Shown: positions 11,247-20,018, counted from the stretch's first letter. The stretch: DNA of 64,000 nt from Arthrobacter_E sp041360795 (GCF_041360795.1 NZ_JBFUPW010000004.1:1-64000); one strand, 5' to 3'. A program made the numbers and translations. Notes: a model not told the origin generated them from the letters alone.

Positions 11247-11698
11247 TGGCCCTCCAGGATGAAGCGGAAGCTCTTGTAGTGATCCGGGGTGTAGTACTTC
11301 TCGTGCTCCAACCCCACGATGATGCGCCGGGCCCCACGGGTCTGGGAACCCGGGGTCGGCACGGTGAACTCCTGGTAGTAGCCGCTGCGCTTCTTCGGCA
11401 GCACGCCTTCGAAGTTGCCGAAGTTGATCCCGTCCCGGTCGTACGGGTACGGGCCGCCCTTCGCGATGAGCTCCAGCGTGCGACGGGCCTCCGCCGGGAG
11501 CGCGGACTCCTTCACGGTGTCGAGGCTGCTCGGGTTCTTCACCCCCGGGCGCTGGGTGGCCGAGCTGCCGGGCGTGGCGTTCCCGCCGTCGCCGGCGAGC
11601 GGCTTGCTGCCCGAGCCGCTGCCGCCGAGCCAGATGAGGCCCGCCACGACGGCGGCGAGGACGAGGCCGGCCAGGCTCAGGAGCGTTTTGCGGTTCAC
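11243..11698 (-). CDS. Secreted guanyl-specific ribonuclease (RNase Sa/barnase family)
   Basis: The 151-residue protein begins with a signal peptide or anchor (MNRKTLLSLAGLVLAAVVAG). A Gly/Ser/Pro linker follows, then a ribonuclease N1/T1-type domain from about residue 64. The active-site set is intact: Glu97 in NFEGVLP, Arg121 and Arg125 in TRGARRII, and His140 in TPDHYKSF, aligning with Glu54, Arg65, Arg69 and His85 of RNase Sa. The expected product is an extracellular RNase cleaving after G. The gene lies 23 bases after glgX with a GAGG ribosome site, and it overlaps its barstar partner. Confidence 0.88.
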   Translation of the reverse strand: MNRKTLLSLAGLVLAAVVAGLIWLGGSGSGSKPLAGDGGNATPGSSATQRPGVKNPSSLDTVKESALPAEARRTLELIAKGGPYPYDRDGINFGNFEGVLPKKRSGYYQEFTVPTPGSQTRGARRIIVGLEHEKYYTPDHYKSFRFILEGQ

Positions 11699-11721
11699 AG
11701 GACCTCAGCGTCGGTAGATGG

Positions 11722-13854
11722 TCAGAGTCGGTAGATGTTCATGGAGAAGGCGTCCACCAGGTCCTTCTCCCCTTCCGCGCGCCGGGTGCCACGGCGTTCG
11801 TCGTGGACCAGCGACGTGGACAGCCGGAGTTCGAACTTCGCGGTGTCCTGCTCCGCGGTGATGCCGAGCTCGGACAGACGCGGGAGCACGATCTCCAGAT
11901 CGCTCGGGCCACCGTTGATCACCACGAGACCGTCGACCTTGCCCCTCCGGGACCCGAGCAGCAGCTGCACGAGGCGCTGGCCCGGGTTGTTCCAATCCTC
12001 GCCGGACATGAACTCGCCGTCCTGGTTGAACCAGTGCAGATACGAGTGCTCGTCCCGCTGGGGGTAGTCGAACGGCTGCGCCGCCATGAACTCATGGCGG
12101 ATCCGGATGGCCCGCTGCGTGGCCCGCAGCATCTGCCGACTCTCCCGCGTGGGCGTCCAGTCGATCCAGGTGATGGCGTTGTCCTGGTTGTACGCGTTGT
12201 TGTTGCCCTGCTGGGTGCGGCCCAGCTCGTCGCCGGCCACGATCATGGGGACGCCCAGGGAGACCATGAGCGTCGTCATGAGGTTCCGGCTGGTCAGCGC
12301 GCGCTGGGCCAGGAGCGGCTCGACCTCGGTGCGGCCTTCGTAGCCGTGGTTGTAGCTGAAATTGCTGTCGTTACCGTCGCGGTTGTTCTCACCGTTGGCC
12401 TCGTTGTGCTTCCGGTCGTAGGAGACCAGGTCCCGCATCGTGAAGCCGTCGTGCGCCGTGATGAAGTTCAAGGACGCGAGCCGGTTGCGGCCGGACGGCG
12501 CGAAGAGCGACGCCGAGCCGGACACCACATCGGCCAGTGCGGAGACGCTCCGGCCCTGGTGGCCGGCGTCGATCGCGGCGCGTTCCGACAGCCAGAAGGA
12601 GCGCACGGTGTCCCGGAAGCGGTCGTTCCAGTCCACCCAGCCGAAGGGGAAGCGACCCGTCTGCCAGGAGTCGCCCTGACCCACGTCCCACGGCTCGGAG
12701 ATGAGCTTGACCTCGTGGAACACCGGGTCCGCGGCCAGTGCCACGAGGAAGGGGTGCTTGGGATCGAACTGGTTGTTCTCGTCCCGGCACAGCGTGGTGG
12801 CCAGGTCGAATCGGAAACCGTCCACGTGGTAGTCCTGCACCCAGTGGCGCAGGGAGTCCAGCACGAGCTGCACCACACGCGGCTCACCGAAGTTGAGGGA
12901 GTTCCCGCAGCCCGTGGTGTCGTAGTAGTTCCCGTTGCCGTCGTGACGGTAGTAGGTCCCGTCCCCCAGGCCACGGAAACTCTGCGCCGGCAGGTCCTTG
13001 CCGCCCTCCGACGTGTGGTTGTACACGACGTCGAGGATGACTTCGATGCCCGCCGCGTGCAGGAGCTTGACCATGCCCTTGAATTCGTCCTGGACCGCGC
13101 CGGGGCCGGCGGCGCGGGCCGCCTCCGTCGCGTAGTCCGGGTGCGGAGCGAAGAAGGACGCCGTGTTGTAGCCCCAGTAGTTCGTCAGGCCGACGTTCTC
13201 CAGGTGAGCCTCGTCCAGGTGGAAGTGCACCGGGAGCAGTTCCACGGCGGTCACGCCGAGCTCCTTGAGGTAATCCACCATGACGGGGTTCGCCAGACCG
13301 GCGTACGTGCCGCGGAGATCCTCGGGGATGTCCGGGTGCAGCTTGGTCAGCCCGCGGACATGGGCCTCGTAGACCACGGTGTCCCGCCACGGGGTGTTGG
13401 GGCGCCGGTCGGCGCCCCAGTCGAAGTCCTGGTGCATCCGCATCGACACGAGCGAGCCATCCACCATGTCCACGCCCCGGCCGTAGGGGTCCAGCAGCAG
13501 GCCGGAGGGCACGCTGGAGTGCGGCGCGCCGTCGTCGTCGCGCCGCATCAGGTGGCTGCCCGTCAGGCGAGCGGCCGTCTCCGGCCCCAGGAACCCGTAC
13601 TTCGTGCCGAGTGGGAAGCGAGGCACGAGGCCGTGGTGGACCCCGCCGCTCTTCTCCGTCAGGCGCGTGCGGTGCCACTGGCCGTCCTGGCCGAGGTGGT
13701 GGACGTCGACGGCGGTCAGCCCGGGGGCGAACACCGCCACATTGACGGTGTCAGGGGCGTACTGGTCGGCCTGACGGGCCGGGGTCACGCCCAGCGGGAA
13801 CGGCCGGGAGGCCGTCACCACGAATTCCAGGGGCATGGTGATGGGATTGCTCAT
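11722..13854 (-). CDS. glgX: Glycogen debranching enzyme GlgX
   Basis: This 710-residue GH13 isoamylase-type enzyme removes alpha-1,6 branches from phosphorylase-trimmed glycogen in the cytoplasm. An N-terminal CBM48-like region (about residues 10-140) precedes the barrel. The catalytic residues are Asp350 (GFRFDLATT), Glu387 (ISEPWDVG) and Asp469 (TAHDGFTM). It starts seven bases after the rlmB stop without a clear ribosome site, so it is probably translated by coupling. It complements glgP in glycogen breakdown and is followed by the RNase/barstar pair. Confidence 0.95.
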   Translation of the reverse strand: MSNPITMPLEFVVTASRPFPLGVTPARQADQYAPDTVNVAVFAPGLTAVDVHHLGQDGQWHRTRLTEKSGGVHHGLVPRFPLGTKYGFLGPETAARLTGSHLMRRDDDGAPHSSVPSGLLLDPYGRGVDMVDGSLVSMRMHQDFDWGADRRPNTPWRDTVVYEAHVRGLTKLHPDIPEDLRGTYAGLANPVMVDYLKELGVTAVELLPVHFHLDEAHLENVGLTNYWGYNTASFFAPHPDYATEAARAAGPGAVQDEFKGMVKLLHAAGIEVILDVVYNHTSEGGKDLPAQSFRGLGDGTYYRHDGNGNYYDTTGCGNSLNFGEPRVVQLVLDSLRHWVQDYHVDGFRFDLATTLCRDENNQFDPKHPFLVALAADPVFHEVKLISEPWDVGQGDSWQTGRFPFGWVDWNDRFRDTVRSFWLSERAAIDAGHQGRSVSALADVVSGSASLFAPSGRNRLASLNFITAHDGFTMRDLVSYDRKHNEANGENNRDGNDSNFSYNHGYEGRTEVEPLLAQRALTSRNLMTTLMVSLGVPMIVAGDELGRTQQGNNNAYNQDNAITWIDWTPTRESRQMLRATQRAIRIRHEFMAAQPFDYPQRDEHSYLHWFNQDGEFMSGEDWNNPGQRLVQLLLGSRRGKVDGLVVINGGPSDLEIVLPRLSELGITAEQDTAKFELRLSTSLVHDERRGTRRAEGEKDLVDAFSMNIYRL

Positions 13855-13861
13855 GGGACTG

Positions 13862-14857
13862 TCAGGTGTGGGAACGGCGCCGGGAGACTTCGTACAGGGA
13901 GATGGCGACGGCCATGCCTGCGTTGAGGGACTCCATGGCGGAGTCGATCGGCACGGAGACGATCTGGTCGCAGTGCTCGCGGACCAGACGGCTCAGACCC
14001 TTGCCCTCGGAACCGACCACGAGGCAGATCGGCTCGGTGGCCAGCTCGAGGTCGGGCAGCGAGACTTCGCCGTCGCCGTCCAGGCCGAGCACGAAGATGC
14101 CCATCTCCTGGAACGCCTTCAAGGTGTTGTTCAGGTTGCCGGCCCGGGCCACGGGGACGCGGGTGGCCGCGCCGGCGCTGGTCTTCCAGGCGGCCGCGGT
14201 CATGCCCGCGGCACGGCGCTCCGGCACCACGACGCCGTGACCGCTGAAAGCGGAGACGGAGCGGATGATGGCGCCGAGGTTGCGGGGATCGGTGATGCCG
14301 TCCAGCGCGACGAAGAGCGGCGGGTTGGCGATGTGACCCTTGCGCCATGCTTCGATGGTCTCTTCGGCGAGATCGTAGGGGTCCGCGTAGTCGTACGGAG
14401 GCACCTGCAGAGCGAGGCCCTGGTGGACGGCGTCCTCGGTGAGGCGATCCAGTTCCGGCTTGCCGGCTTCGAGGATCGGCACACCGCGCTCGGCCGCGAG
14501 CTTCAGGACTTCCTTGACGCGGTCATCGACATCGATGCGGATGGCCACGTACAGCGTCTTGGCGGGGATGCCCGCGCGCAGCGCCTCGACCACGGAGTTG
14601 CGGCCGGTCACGAATTCTTCGGTGGCACGGCCCTTGGGACCGCTGGCGCGACGCGGGGCACGGGTGTCTCCCCCGGCGCGCTTGGCGGCCGCGCGCTCGG
14701 CGAGGACCTTGTTCTTGTGCGCCTTGTGATAGGTGCGGTCCTCCGCCTTGGGCGTGGGGCCCTTGCCTTCGAGCGACTTGCGGCCATGGCCCCCAGTACC
14801 CACGGAGGCGCCCTTCTTGTGCTTACGGACAGCGCCGGAACGGCCGATCTTGGCCAT
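13862..14857 (-). CDS. rlmB: 23S rRNA (guanosine-2'-O)-methyltransferase, RlmB/TrmH family
   Basis: SPOUT-class methyltransferase of 331 residues. The three family motifs are present: NLGAIIRS (motif 1), VVGSEGKGLS (motif 2) and VPIDSAMESLNAGMA (motif 3, near the C-terminus). It should methylate the ribose of G2251 in 23S rRNA. A basic N-terminal extension of about 80 residues (KHKKGAS, KAHKNK), common in actinobacteria, precedes the substrate-binding domain. A good ribosome site AGAGGTG lies five bases before the ATG. Confidence 0.92.
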   Translation of the reverse strand: MAKIGRSGAVRKHKKGASVGTGGHGRKSLEGKGPTPKAEDRTYHKAHKNKVLAERAAAKRAGGDTRAPRRASGPKGRATEEFVTGRNSVVEALRAGIPAKTLYVAIRIDVDDRVKEVLKLAAERGVPILEAGKPELDRLTEDAVHQGLALQVPPYDYADPYDLAEETIEAWRKGHIANPPLFVALDGITDPRNLGAIIRSVSAFSGHGVVVPERRAAGMTAAAWKTSAGAATRVPVARAGNLNNTLKAFQEMGIFVLGLDGDGEVSLPDLELATEPICLVVGSEGKGLSRLVREHCDQIVSVPIDSAMESLNAGMAVAISLYEVSRRRSHT

Positions 14858-14912
14858 GATTCACCTCTGCAGTAGTGTTGCGGACCTGCACCATTTTACG
14901 GTTCAACTCGTG

Positions 14913-16373
14913 TCAGTCCTGACGCAGGCTCCAGGAAGCCCCCTGCGGACCGTCTTCCACGACCACACCGGCCCCGGCCAGCCCGTCCCGGATGGCGTCC
15001 GAAGCAGCCCAGTCCTTCGCCGCGCGAGCGGCAGCCCGGGCCTCGAGCTGGGCCCTCACCAGCGCGTCGAGCGCCTCCAGCGCCGGCCCCTCGGCGGCGC
15101 CCGTGGACGCGACGTCGTCCAGTCCCAGAACCCGCGTCATGGCGAGCACCGAGTCCAGCGCGCTCCGGACCGTCTCGGCATCCCCCGCGGCGAGGGCGGC
15201 GTTCCCGGCCCGGACGGTCTCGTGCAGCACGGCGAGAGCCTGCGGCACATTGAGATCGTCATCCATGGCCTTCGCGAAGTCGTCCGGCACCAGGCCGTGA
15301 CTGACGTGACCGAACGTCCCGTTTCCCTGCGACTGAGAGCGGAGCGCGCGGCTGATGAAACCGTCAATGCGCTCGACGGCGGACGCGGCCTCCACGAGCG
15401 AGCCCGGGTTGTAGTCGAGCACCGAACGGTACTGCGCCTGGCCCAGGTAGTAGCGCACCACGCGGGGGCTCGCCTGGGAGAGCATCTCCTCCGGGCTGAC
15501 CGTGTTGCCGATCGACTTGGACATCTTCTCGCCCTGGTACGTGACCATGCCGTTGTGCATCCAGAAGTTCGCGAAGCCGTCGCCCGCCGCCGCGGACTGG
15601 GCCAGTTCGTTCTCGTGGTGCGGGAAGCGCAGGTCCAGGCCGCCGCCGTGGATGTCGAAGCGGGGGCCGAGGTACTTGGTGACCATGGCCGAGCATTCCA
15701 GGTGCCACCCCGGGCGTCCGCGGCCCCAGGGGGAATCCCAGGCGGCGGTCTCGGGGTCGCCCGCCTTGTGGCCCTTCCACAGCGCGAAGTCGCGGGGGTC
15801 GCGCTTGCCGCGCGGGTCGGCGTCGGTGGCGGCCTGCATGTCGTCGATCCGCTGGTGCGTCAGCGATCCGTACTCGGGCCACGAACGGACATCGAAGTAG
15901 ACGTCGCCGGAGCCGTCCGGGGCGGCATAGGCGTGGCCGCGTTCGATGAGCCGGGCGATGAGCGCGTGCATCTCCGGGATGTGGCCCGTGGCGCGCGGTT
16001 CGTAGCTCGGCGCGGACACTCCCAGCGTCTCGTACGCGGTGCGGAACGCCTGCTCGTAGCGGTAGGCCAAGGCCCACCACGGTTCCTTCGCCGGGCGGTC
16101 GCCGTCCGGGACGAAGCCGTCCTCGAAGGATTCGGCGGACTTGGCGAGGATCTTGTCGTCGATGTCCGTGACATTGCGGACCACGGTCACCTCGAAGCCC
16201 CGGTAGCGGAGCCAGCGGGTGAGCTGGTCGAAGGCGATCGCCGAACGGACGTGGCCCACGTGGGGCAGGCCCTGGACGGTGGCGCCGCAGTAGTACAGGC
16301 TCGCCTTGCCGGGCTCGAGCGGCTGGAATTCGCGGACCTGGGCTGAGGCCGTGTCATAGAAACGCAGTGTCAC
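14913..16373 (-). CDS. cysS: Cysteinyl-tRNA synthetase
   Basis: Class I synthetase of 486 residues. It has the Zn-site Cys in LYYCGATV, the HIGH-like PHVGH, the further Zn ligands in DLRFPHHENE, and KMSKSIGN. The GTG start follows a TAGGCT -10 (16381-16386) by seven bases with no Shine-Dalgarno, so the mRNA is probably leaderless. It sits with ispDF upstream and rlmB downstream, as is usual in Micrococcaceae. MshC (mycothiol ligase) is a paralogue, but the YYCGATVQG and KMSKS context fits CysS. Confidence 0.95.
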   Translation of the reverse strand: MTLRFYDTASAQVREFQPLEPGKASLYYCGATVQGLPHVGHVRSAIAFDQLTRWLRYRGFEVTVVRNVTDIDDKILAKSAESFEDGFVPDGDRPAKEPWWALAYRYEQAFRTAYETLGVSAPSYEPRATGHIPEMHALIARLIERGHAYAAPDGSGDVYFDVRSWPEYGSLTHQRIDDMQAATDADPRGKRDPRDFALWKGHKAGDPETAAWDSPWGRGRPGWHLECSAMVTKYLGPRFDIHGGGLDLRFPHHENELAQSAAAGDGFANFWMHNGMVTYQGEKMSKSIGNTVSPEEMLSQASPRVVRYYLGQAQYRSVLDYNPGSLVEAASAVERIDGFISRALRSQSQGNGTFGHVSHGLVPDDFAKAMDDDLNVPQALAVLHETVRAGNAALAAGDAETVRSALDSVLAMTRVLGLDDVASTGAAEGPALEALDALVRAQLEARAAARAAKDWAASDAIRDGLAGAGVVVEDGPQGASWSLRQD

Positions 16374-16389
16374 CTGCCAAAGCCTATGC

Positions 16390-16432
16390 CCTGGGGTCCG
16401 TCCCCGCCATTTGCGCCGGGACGGACCCCAGG
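16390..16432. terminator. Hairpin between ispF and cysS
   Basis: CCTGGGGTCCGTCCC and its exact inverse copy are separated by 13 bases. It follows the ispF stop by eight bases and ends just before the cysS -10. It probably ends the ispD-ispF transcript while cysS starts anew. Confidence 0.55.
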
Positions 16433-16439
16433 GACGAGC

Positions 16440-16937
16440 TCAGGCCCCGTCCTCCGGGAGCGGATAGACGAGAGCTGTCGCCACCGCGGTGAGCCCTTCG
16501 CCGCGGCCCAGGAAGCCGAGGCCGTCCGTGGTGGTGGCGGACACGCTGACGGGTGCTCCGGCGGCCTCCTTCAGCACCGCTTCCGCTTCAAGCCTCCGCG
16601 GCGAGAACTTGGGGCGGTTGCCCAGGAGCTGCACGGCGACGTTGCCGATCCCGAATCCCGCCTCCCGCACGAGCCGTGCGGCCTCGGTGAGCAGTCGGAC
16701 GCCCGAGGCGCCGGCGAACTCGGGGCGGCCCGTGCCGAAGTGGGTGCCGAGGTCGCCGAGCCCGGCCGCGGAGAACAGCGCGTCTGCCGCGGCATGGGCG
16801 ACGACATCCGCGTCGGAGTGCCCGTCCAGTCCCCTCTCGCCCGGCCAGTGGAGACCGGCGAGCCAGAGGGGCCGGGGCGCGTCCTCGGGGGCGTAGGCGT
16901 GTGCGTCGACGCCGACGCCGGTGCGCGGGATGATCAT
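16440..16937 (-). CDS. ispF: 2-C-methyl-D-erythritol 2,4-cyclodiphosphate synthase IspF
   Basis: This 165-residue MEP-pathway enzyme converts CDP-ME-2-phosphate to the cyclodiphosphate. The Zn-binding Asp and His of VGVDAHAY and the GHSDADVVAHA motif are present, as is the C-terminal TTTDGLGFLGRGEG. The ATG overlaps the ispD stop by four bases. Length and fold markers are normal. Confidence 0.96.
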   Translation of the reverse strand: MIIPRTGVGVDAHAYAPEDAPRPLWLAGLHWPGERGLDGHSDADVVAHAAADALFSAAGLGDLGTHFGTGRPEFAGASGVRLLTEAARLVREAGFGIGNVAVQLLGNRPKFSPRRLEAEAVLKEAAGAPVSVSATTTDGLGFLGRGEGLTAVATALVYPLPEDGA

Positions 16938-17719
16938 GCCTCCCCCACCCAGCGCCCGGCGAGCGGCCCTTCGAGCAGGCCTTCGGCGAGGATCAGGTCC
17001 ACTGCCGTGGTGATCTTGAGCGAGTAGCTGGAACCGGCCACCACGTGGACCGGGATTCCGCGGGACTCGAGCAGCATGGCGTCGTCCGTGATGGCGGCGG
17101 CCTGCCGGTCATCGAGGTACTGCGCGTCCTCGTGGGCGGCCCGCAGCGCGGCCAGGCTGAAGCCCTGGGGCGTCTGGACGGCCCGCAGCGTCTCCCGTGC
17201 GATGTTGCCCGTGACGAGTTCGGGGGCGATCTCCGCGTCCGCGCCGTGCCCCGCGTGCACCTGCTTGATGGTGTCCACCACGGGGATGGCGGGGATGACC
17301 GCCCGGGCACCCGCCCGCAGGGCGTCGGCCACCCGCTGGAACACCTGGACCGGGACGAGCGGCCGGGCCGCGTCGTGCACCAGGACGTGTTCGACGTCGT
17401 CCAGCACGGTGAGCGCGCGCGCCACCGAGTCCGAGCGGGTCGCGCCGCCCTCCACGACGGAGAGGCTCCACGGCGCACCGGGGTGCTCCGCGCGGAAGTT
17501 CTCCACGACCTCCCGCAGCGCGGCGCCGTCGCCGGCGTCCGCGGAGGGGAGCGCGACCACGATCGCGTCCGCGACGCCCGCGGCCACCACTCCCGACAGG
17601 GCGTGCCGCAGAATCGGTTCGTCGCCCAGGAGGACCTGGGCCTTGGGGATGCCGAATCCCAGGCGCTGCCCGGAGCCGGCCGCCAGGACCACCACCCCGA
17701 GCCGTGAAACAGAAGTCAT
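16934..17719 (-). CDS. ispD: 2-C-methyl-D-erythritol 4-phosphate cytidylyltransferase IspD
   Basis: MEP-pathway CTP transferase of 261 residues. It has the nucleotide-binding LAAGSGQRLG at the N-terminus and HDAARPLVP in the middle. A -10 TACGCT (17726-17731) ends six bases before the ATG with no Shine-Dalgarno, which indicates a leaderless transcript. It is coupled to ispF. carD, often directly upstream of ispD, is here separated from it by the inserted VOC gene. Confidence 0.95.
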   Translation of the reverse strand: MTSVSRLGVVVLAAGSGQRLGFGIPKAQVLLGDEPILRHALSGVVAAGVADAIVVALPSADAGDGAALREVVENFRAEHPGAPWSLSVVEGGATRSDSVARALTVLDDVEHVLVHDAARPLVPVQVFQRVADALRAGARAVIPAIPVVDTIKQVHAGHGADAEIAPELVTGNIARETLRAVQTPQGFSLAALRAAHEDAQYLDDRQAAAITDDAMLLESRGIPVHVVAGSSYSLKITTAVDLILAEGLLEGPLAGRWVGEA

Positions 17720-17764
17720 AGAGCCAGCGTAGTCGCGGCGGAGGCGCCCGGCGGCAGCAGACGT

Positions 17765-17801
17765 TTGACCTCAACCATGGTTGAGGCGGTTGGCTGGCAC
17801 C
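17765..17801 (+). promoter_or_regulatory. MerR/SoxR-type promoter with 19-bp spacer and perfect operator palindrome
   Basis: The perfect 18-bp palindrome CCTCAACCATGGTTGAGG (17769-17786) lies between a -35 TTGACC (17765-17770) and a -10-like TTGGCT (17790-17795). The spacer is exactly 19 bases. This is the same geometry as the SoxR-controlled soxS promoter, including the CCTCAA...TTGAGG arms. The ATG follows the -10 by six bases. A MerR-family activator is therefore expected, but none is encoded in the window. Confidence 0.7.
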
Positions 17802-18485
17802 ATGCGGATCACTTCAGTCGCCTTCAACACTTCCGACCTCCAGCGCGCGGAAACCTTCTACTGAGAGCTCCTCGGGCTCCCGGTCCACCGCGAGGACGCC
17901 GGGCTTCTCGTCCGGATCGGCACTTCCGAGCTGCGGCTCCGGGAGGGCCCCACGGGGCCGGGCCGTCAGCACCTCGCGTGGACGATCCCCCGTAGGCAGC
18001 TCCCCAGCGCCAAGCTCTGGCTCAGTTCGCGGGTCACGCTGCTCCGGGACGCCGACGGCCAGGACGAGTTCGACATGCCGGCCGTGTGGAACGCCCGGTC
18101 GCTCTACTTCGCAGATCCTGACGGGAACATCCTGGAACTCATCATCCGGCGCGACATCCCCGACGACCGGGACCACCCCTTCACGGCGGCCGACATCCAG
18201 AACATCAGCGAGGCCGGAGTGCCGGTCGCGGACGTGGAGGCCACTGCGGCCGGGATCCGTGCGGCCTTCGGTCTTCCCGACTACGGCCGCGGATCGGCGT
18301 CGTTCCAGCCTCTCGGCACCGTGCACGGGATGCTCCTCCTAGTCACTCCCGGCCGGTCCTGGTTCCCGACGGACGAGCCCAGCGGCACGTCACGGCTCGA
18401 GGTGACGATCGAGGCGGACCGGGACGGGCGGATGATGCCCGCACCGGGGATCGTCCTCACGTCGCGGCGCGGAACGAGCTCCTGA
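17802..18485 (+). pseudogene. Two-domain VOC (glyoxalase/dioxygenase-like) protein interrupted by one in-frame TGA
   Basis: Read as one frame of 227 codons, it begins MRITSVAFNTSDLQRAETFY, meets TGA at codon 21 (17862-17864), and continues in the same frame as ELLGLPVHRED to the final stop. FYxELLGLPV is the standard VOC beta-alpha motif, and a second copy-like half follows (SEAGVPVADVEATAAGIRAAFGLP). No frameshift is needed; TGG to TGA is the simplest explanation. Translation from the Met at 18075 would give only a half protein. The intact soxS-like promoter suggests recent inactivation or a base-call error. Confidence 0.75.
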
Positions 18486-18510
18486 CAACACCAGGGACCC
18501 CGAACAGCGA

Positions 18511-18548
18511 AAGGCCCGTCCGGTGCTGGTGCACCGGACGGGCCTTTC
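18511..18548. terminator. Bidirectional terminator between VOC pseudogene and carD
   Basis: A 17-bp perfect stem (AAAGGCCCGTCCGGTGC and its inverse) with a 4-base loop TGGT lies between two convergent genes. The A and T runs at the base allow termination on both strands. Confidence 0.85.
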
Positions 18549-18584
18549 ACAAAACAGATCTTTCGGAAAACCCTGCAGGGACTG

Positions 18585-19082
18585 CTAGGAAGCCTTCACG
18601 TCCGAGGCGAGAACCTCGTCCAGAACGTTCGCAGCGTGCTCCTCGTCCGTCTTCTCGGCCAGGGCCAGCTCGGAGATCAGGATCTGACGCGCCTTCGACA
18701 GCATCCGCTTCTCTCCCGCGGACAGGCCGCGGTCCTGGTCACGGCGCCAGAGATCACGCACGACCTCGGCGACCTTGATCACGTCACCGGAAGCCAGCTT
18801 CTCCAGATTCGCCTTGTAACGGCGGGACCAGTTGGTGGGTTCTTCGGTGAACTCGGCACGGAGGACGTCGAAAACGTGCTCCAGGCCTTCCTTGCCCACG
18901 ACATCCCGAACGCCCACCAGATCGACGTTCTCAGCGGGCACCTCAATGGTGAGGTCGCCCTGGGCTACGCGGAGCTTGAGGTACATCTTCTCAACGCCCT
19001 TGATGGTGCGCATCTTGATCTCTTCGATCTTCGCAGCACCGTGGTGAGGGTAAACAACCGTCTCGCCGACTTCAAAAACCAT
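18585..19082 (-). CDS. carD: CarD-family RNA polymerase-binding regulator
   Basis: The 165-residue protein binds the RNA polymerase beta subunit and stabilises open complexes, notably at rRNA promoters. The N-terminal Tudor-like domain has VFEVGETVVYPHHGAA, and the basic helical C-terminal half contains PTNWSRRYKAN and the LWRRDQDRGLSAGEKRML segment. I start at MVFEVG, preceded by an AGGGGAT ribosome site; an in-frame Met 17 codons upstream lacks support. The upstream region holds a -10-like TAAACT and a CCTTGA-AATA-TCAAGG palindrome (19158-19173) that might be an operator. Confidence 0.93.
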   Translation of the reverse strand: MVFEVGETVVYPHHGAAKIEEIKMRTIKGVEKMYLKLRVAQGDLTIEVPAENVDLVGVRDVVGKEGLEHVFDVLRAEFTEEPTNWSRRYKANLEKLASGDVIKVAEVVRDLWRRDQDRGLSAGEKRMLSKARQILISELALAEKTDEEHAANVLDEVLASDVKAS

Positions 19083-19157
19083 GTGGATTATCCCCTTTCC
19101 CGACTTCCAGTTTACCACGTGTGAGCGCCGCAACTTCCCGGGCCGGATGCCGCTCTT

Positions 19158-19173
19158 CCTTGAAATATCAAGG
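19158..19173. promoter_or_regulatory. Small palindrome in the carD/lipoprotein intergenic region
   Basis: CCTTGA-AATA-TCAAGG lies 76-91 bases before the carD ATG and about 170 before the lipoprotein gene. It could be an operator. The 258-base spacer also holds a TAAACT -10-like hexamer (19291-19296) for the lipoprotein gene. No factor is identified. Confidence 0.3.
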
Positions 19174-19340
19174 ATCCAGGCCCACTCACAGGTTCGTCAC
19201 GTGACTTGACGGACCGGCAAAAAGGTGCATCCGGGTCCCCGTGTAACAGGGGCCCGGCCCCGCTGAACCCGGGCCTGTCCCATTTGCCGATAAACTGTCA
19301 GCAAAGAGCTCTCATTCACTCGTGCAAGGAGTTACGTAAA

Positions 19341-19916
19341 GTGCGTTCCACTGCCCCCCAGACCGTCAAGCCCGGCAAGCGCGCCCTGGCCGCCGCAGCG
19401 TTGGGCCTCGGACTCCTCGCCGCCACCACCGCCTGCTCCGCCACCTCGGCCCAGCAGACGACCCACCAGTACGCGGCATCGGACGGCGTCAACGCCCAGT
19501 TCGGCGACATCAAGGTCCGCAACGTCATGCTCGTCAGCGACGGCGAGAAGAACCCGGGCCGCCTGCTCGGCAGCATCTTCAACGGCAGCAAGCAGGACGT
19601 CACCGTCACGGTGAACGGCGCCGAGGGCTCCCAGACCCAGGTCCGCGTCAAGGCGAACGACGAAGTGTCCCTCAACGAGAAGAGCGACGCAGCGATCCTC
19701 AGCACCACGGGCGGCGCTCCGGGTTCCCTGGTCAGCCTCCAGTTCTCCGGTGAGGGCAAGACCGACGACGTGAAGGTCCCCGTCCTGGACGGCACCATCA
19801 AGGAGTACAAGCAGTACCTCCCCGCCCCCAAGGCCACCCCGGGCGCCTCCACCAAGGCCGAGCCCACCACCTCCGCCACCCCGGAGTCGACCTCCACCAC
19901 CGAGGGCGGCCACTAG
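19341..19916 (+). CDS. Secreted lipoprotein of unknown function
   Basis: The 191-residue product has a basic N-terminus, a hydrophobic stretch ALAAAALGLGLLAATTAC and a Cys at a lipobox-like site, so it is probably lipid-anchored outside the membrane. The mature part has a beta-rich domain with repeated Val/Thr strands (KQDVTVTVNGAEGSQTQVRV) and ends in a Pro/Thr/Ser-rich tail. The start is a GTG behind AAGGAG (10-base spacing). Such lipoproteins are often found near the senX3-regX3/phoU genes, but I do not recognise a function. A strong terminator follows. Confidence 0.8.
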   Translation: MRSTAPQTVKPGKRALAAAALGLGLLAATTACSATSAQQTTHQYAASDGVNAQFGDIKVRNVMLVSDGEKNPGRLLGSIFNGSKQDVTVTVNGAEGSQTQVRVKANDEVSLNEKSDAAILSTTGGAPGSLVSLQFSGEGKTDDVKVPVLDGTIKEYKQYLPAPKATPGASTKAEPTTSATPESTSTTEGGH

Positions 19917-19956
19917 CCTTCAGCCGGCTTCGGCCTACGGCCGGACTCCGGCCCGC

Positions 19957-20018
19957 ACGACGACGGCGCGGACCCCGCGCGGTGACCTGCTCACTGCCGG
20001 GGGCCGCGCCGTCGTCGT
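19957..20018. terminator. Terminator-like hairpin after the lipoprotein gene
   Basis: ACGACGACGGCGCGG (19957-19971) pairs perfectly with 20004-20018 around a 32-base GC-rich loop. The same ACGACGACGGCG arm is reused in the hairpin after phoU (23449-23493). Confidence 0.6.

Noticed and set aside
11803..13926. A 707-codon open frame antisense to glgX
   Set aside because: Composition of an antisense shadow, and it would overlap glgX completely.
17862..17864. TGA in the VOC gene as a selenocysteine codon
   Set aside because: The position in VOC proteins is not a catalytic Cys, and no SECIS-like hairpin directly follows.
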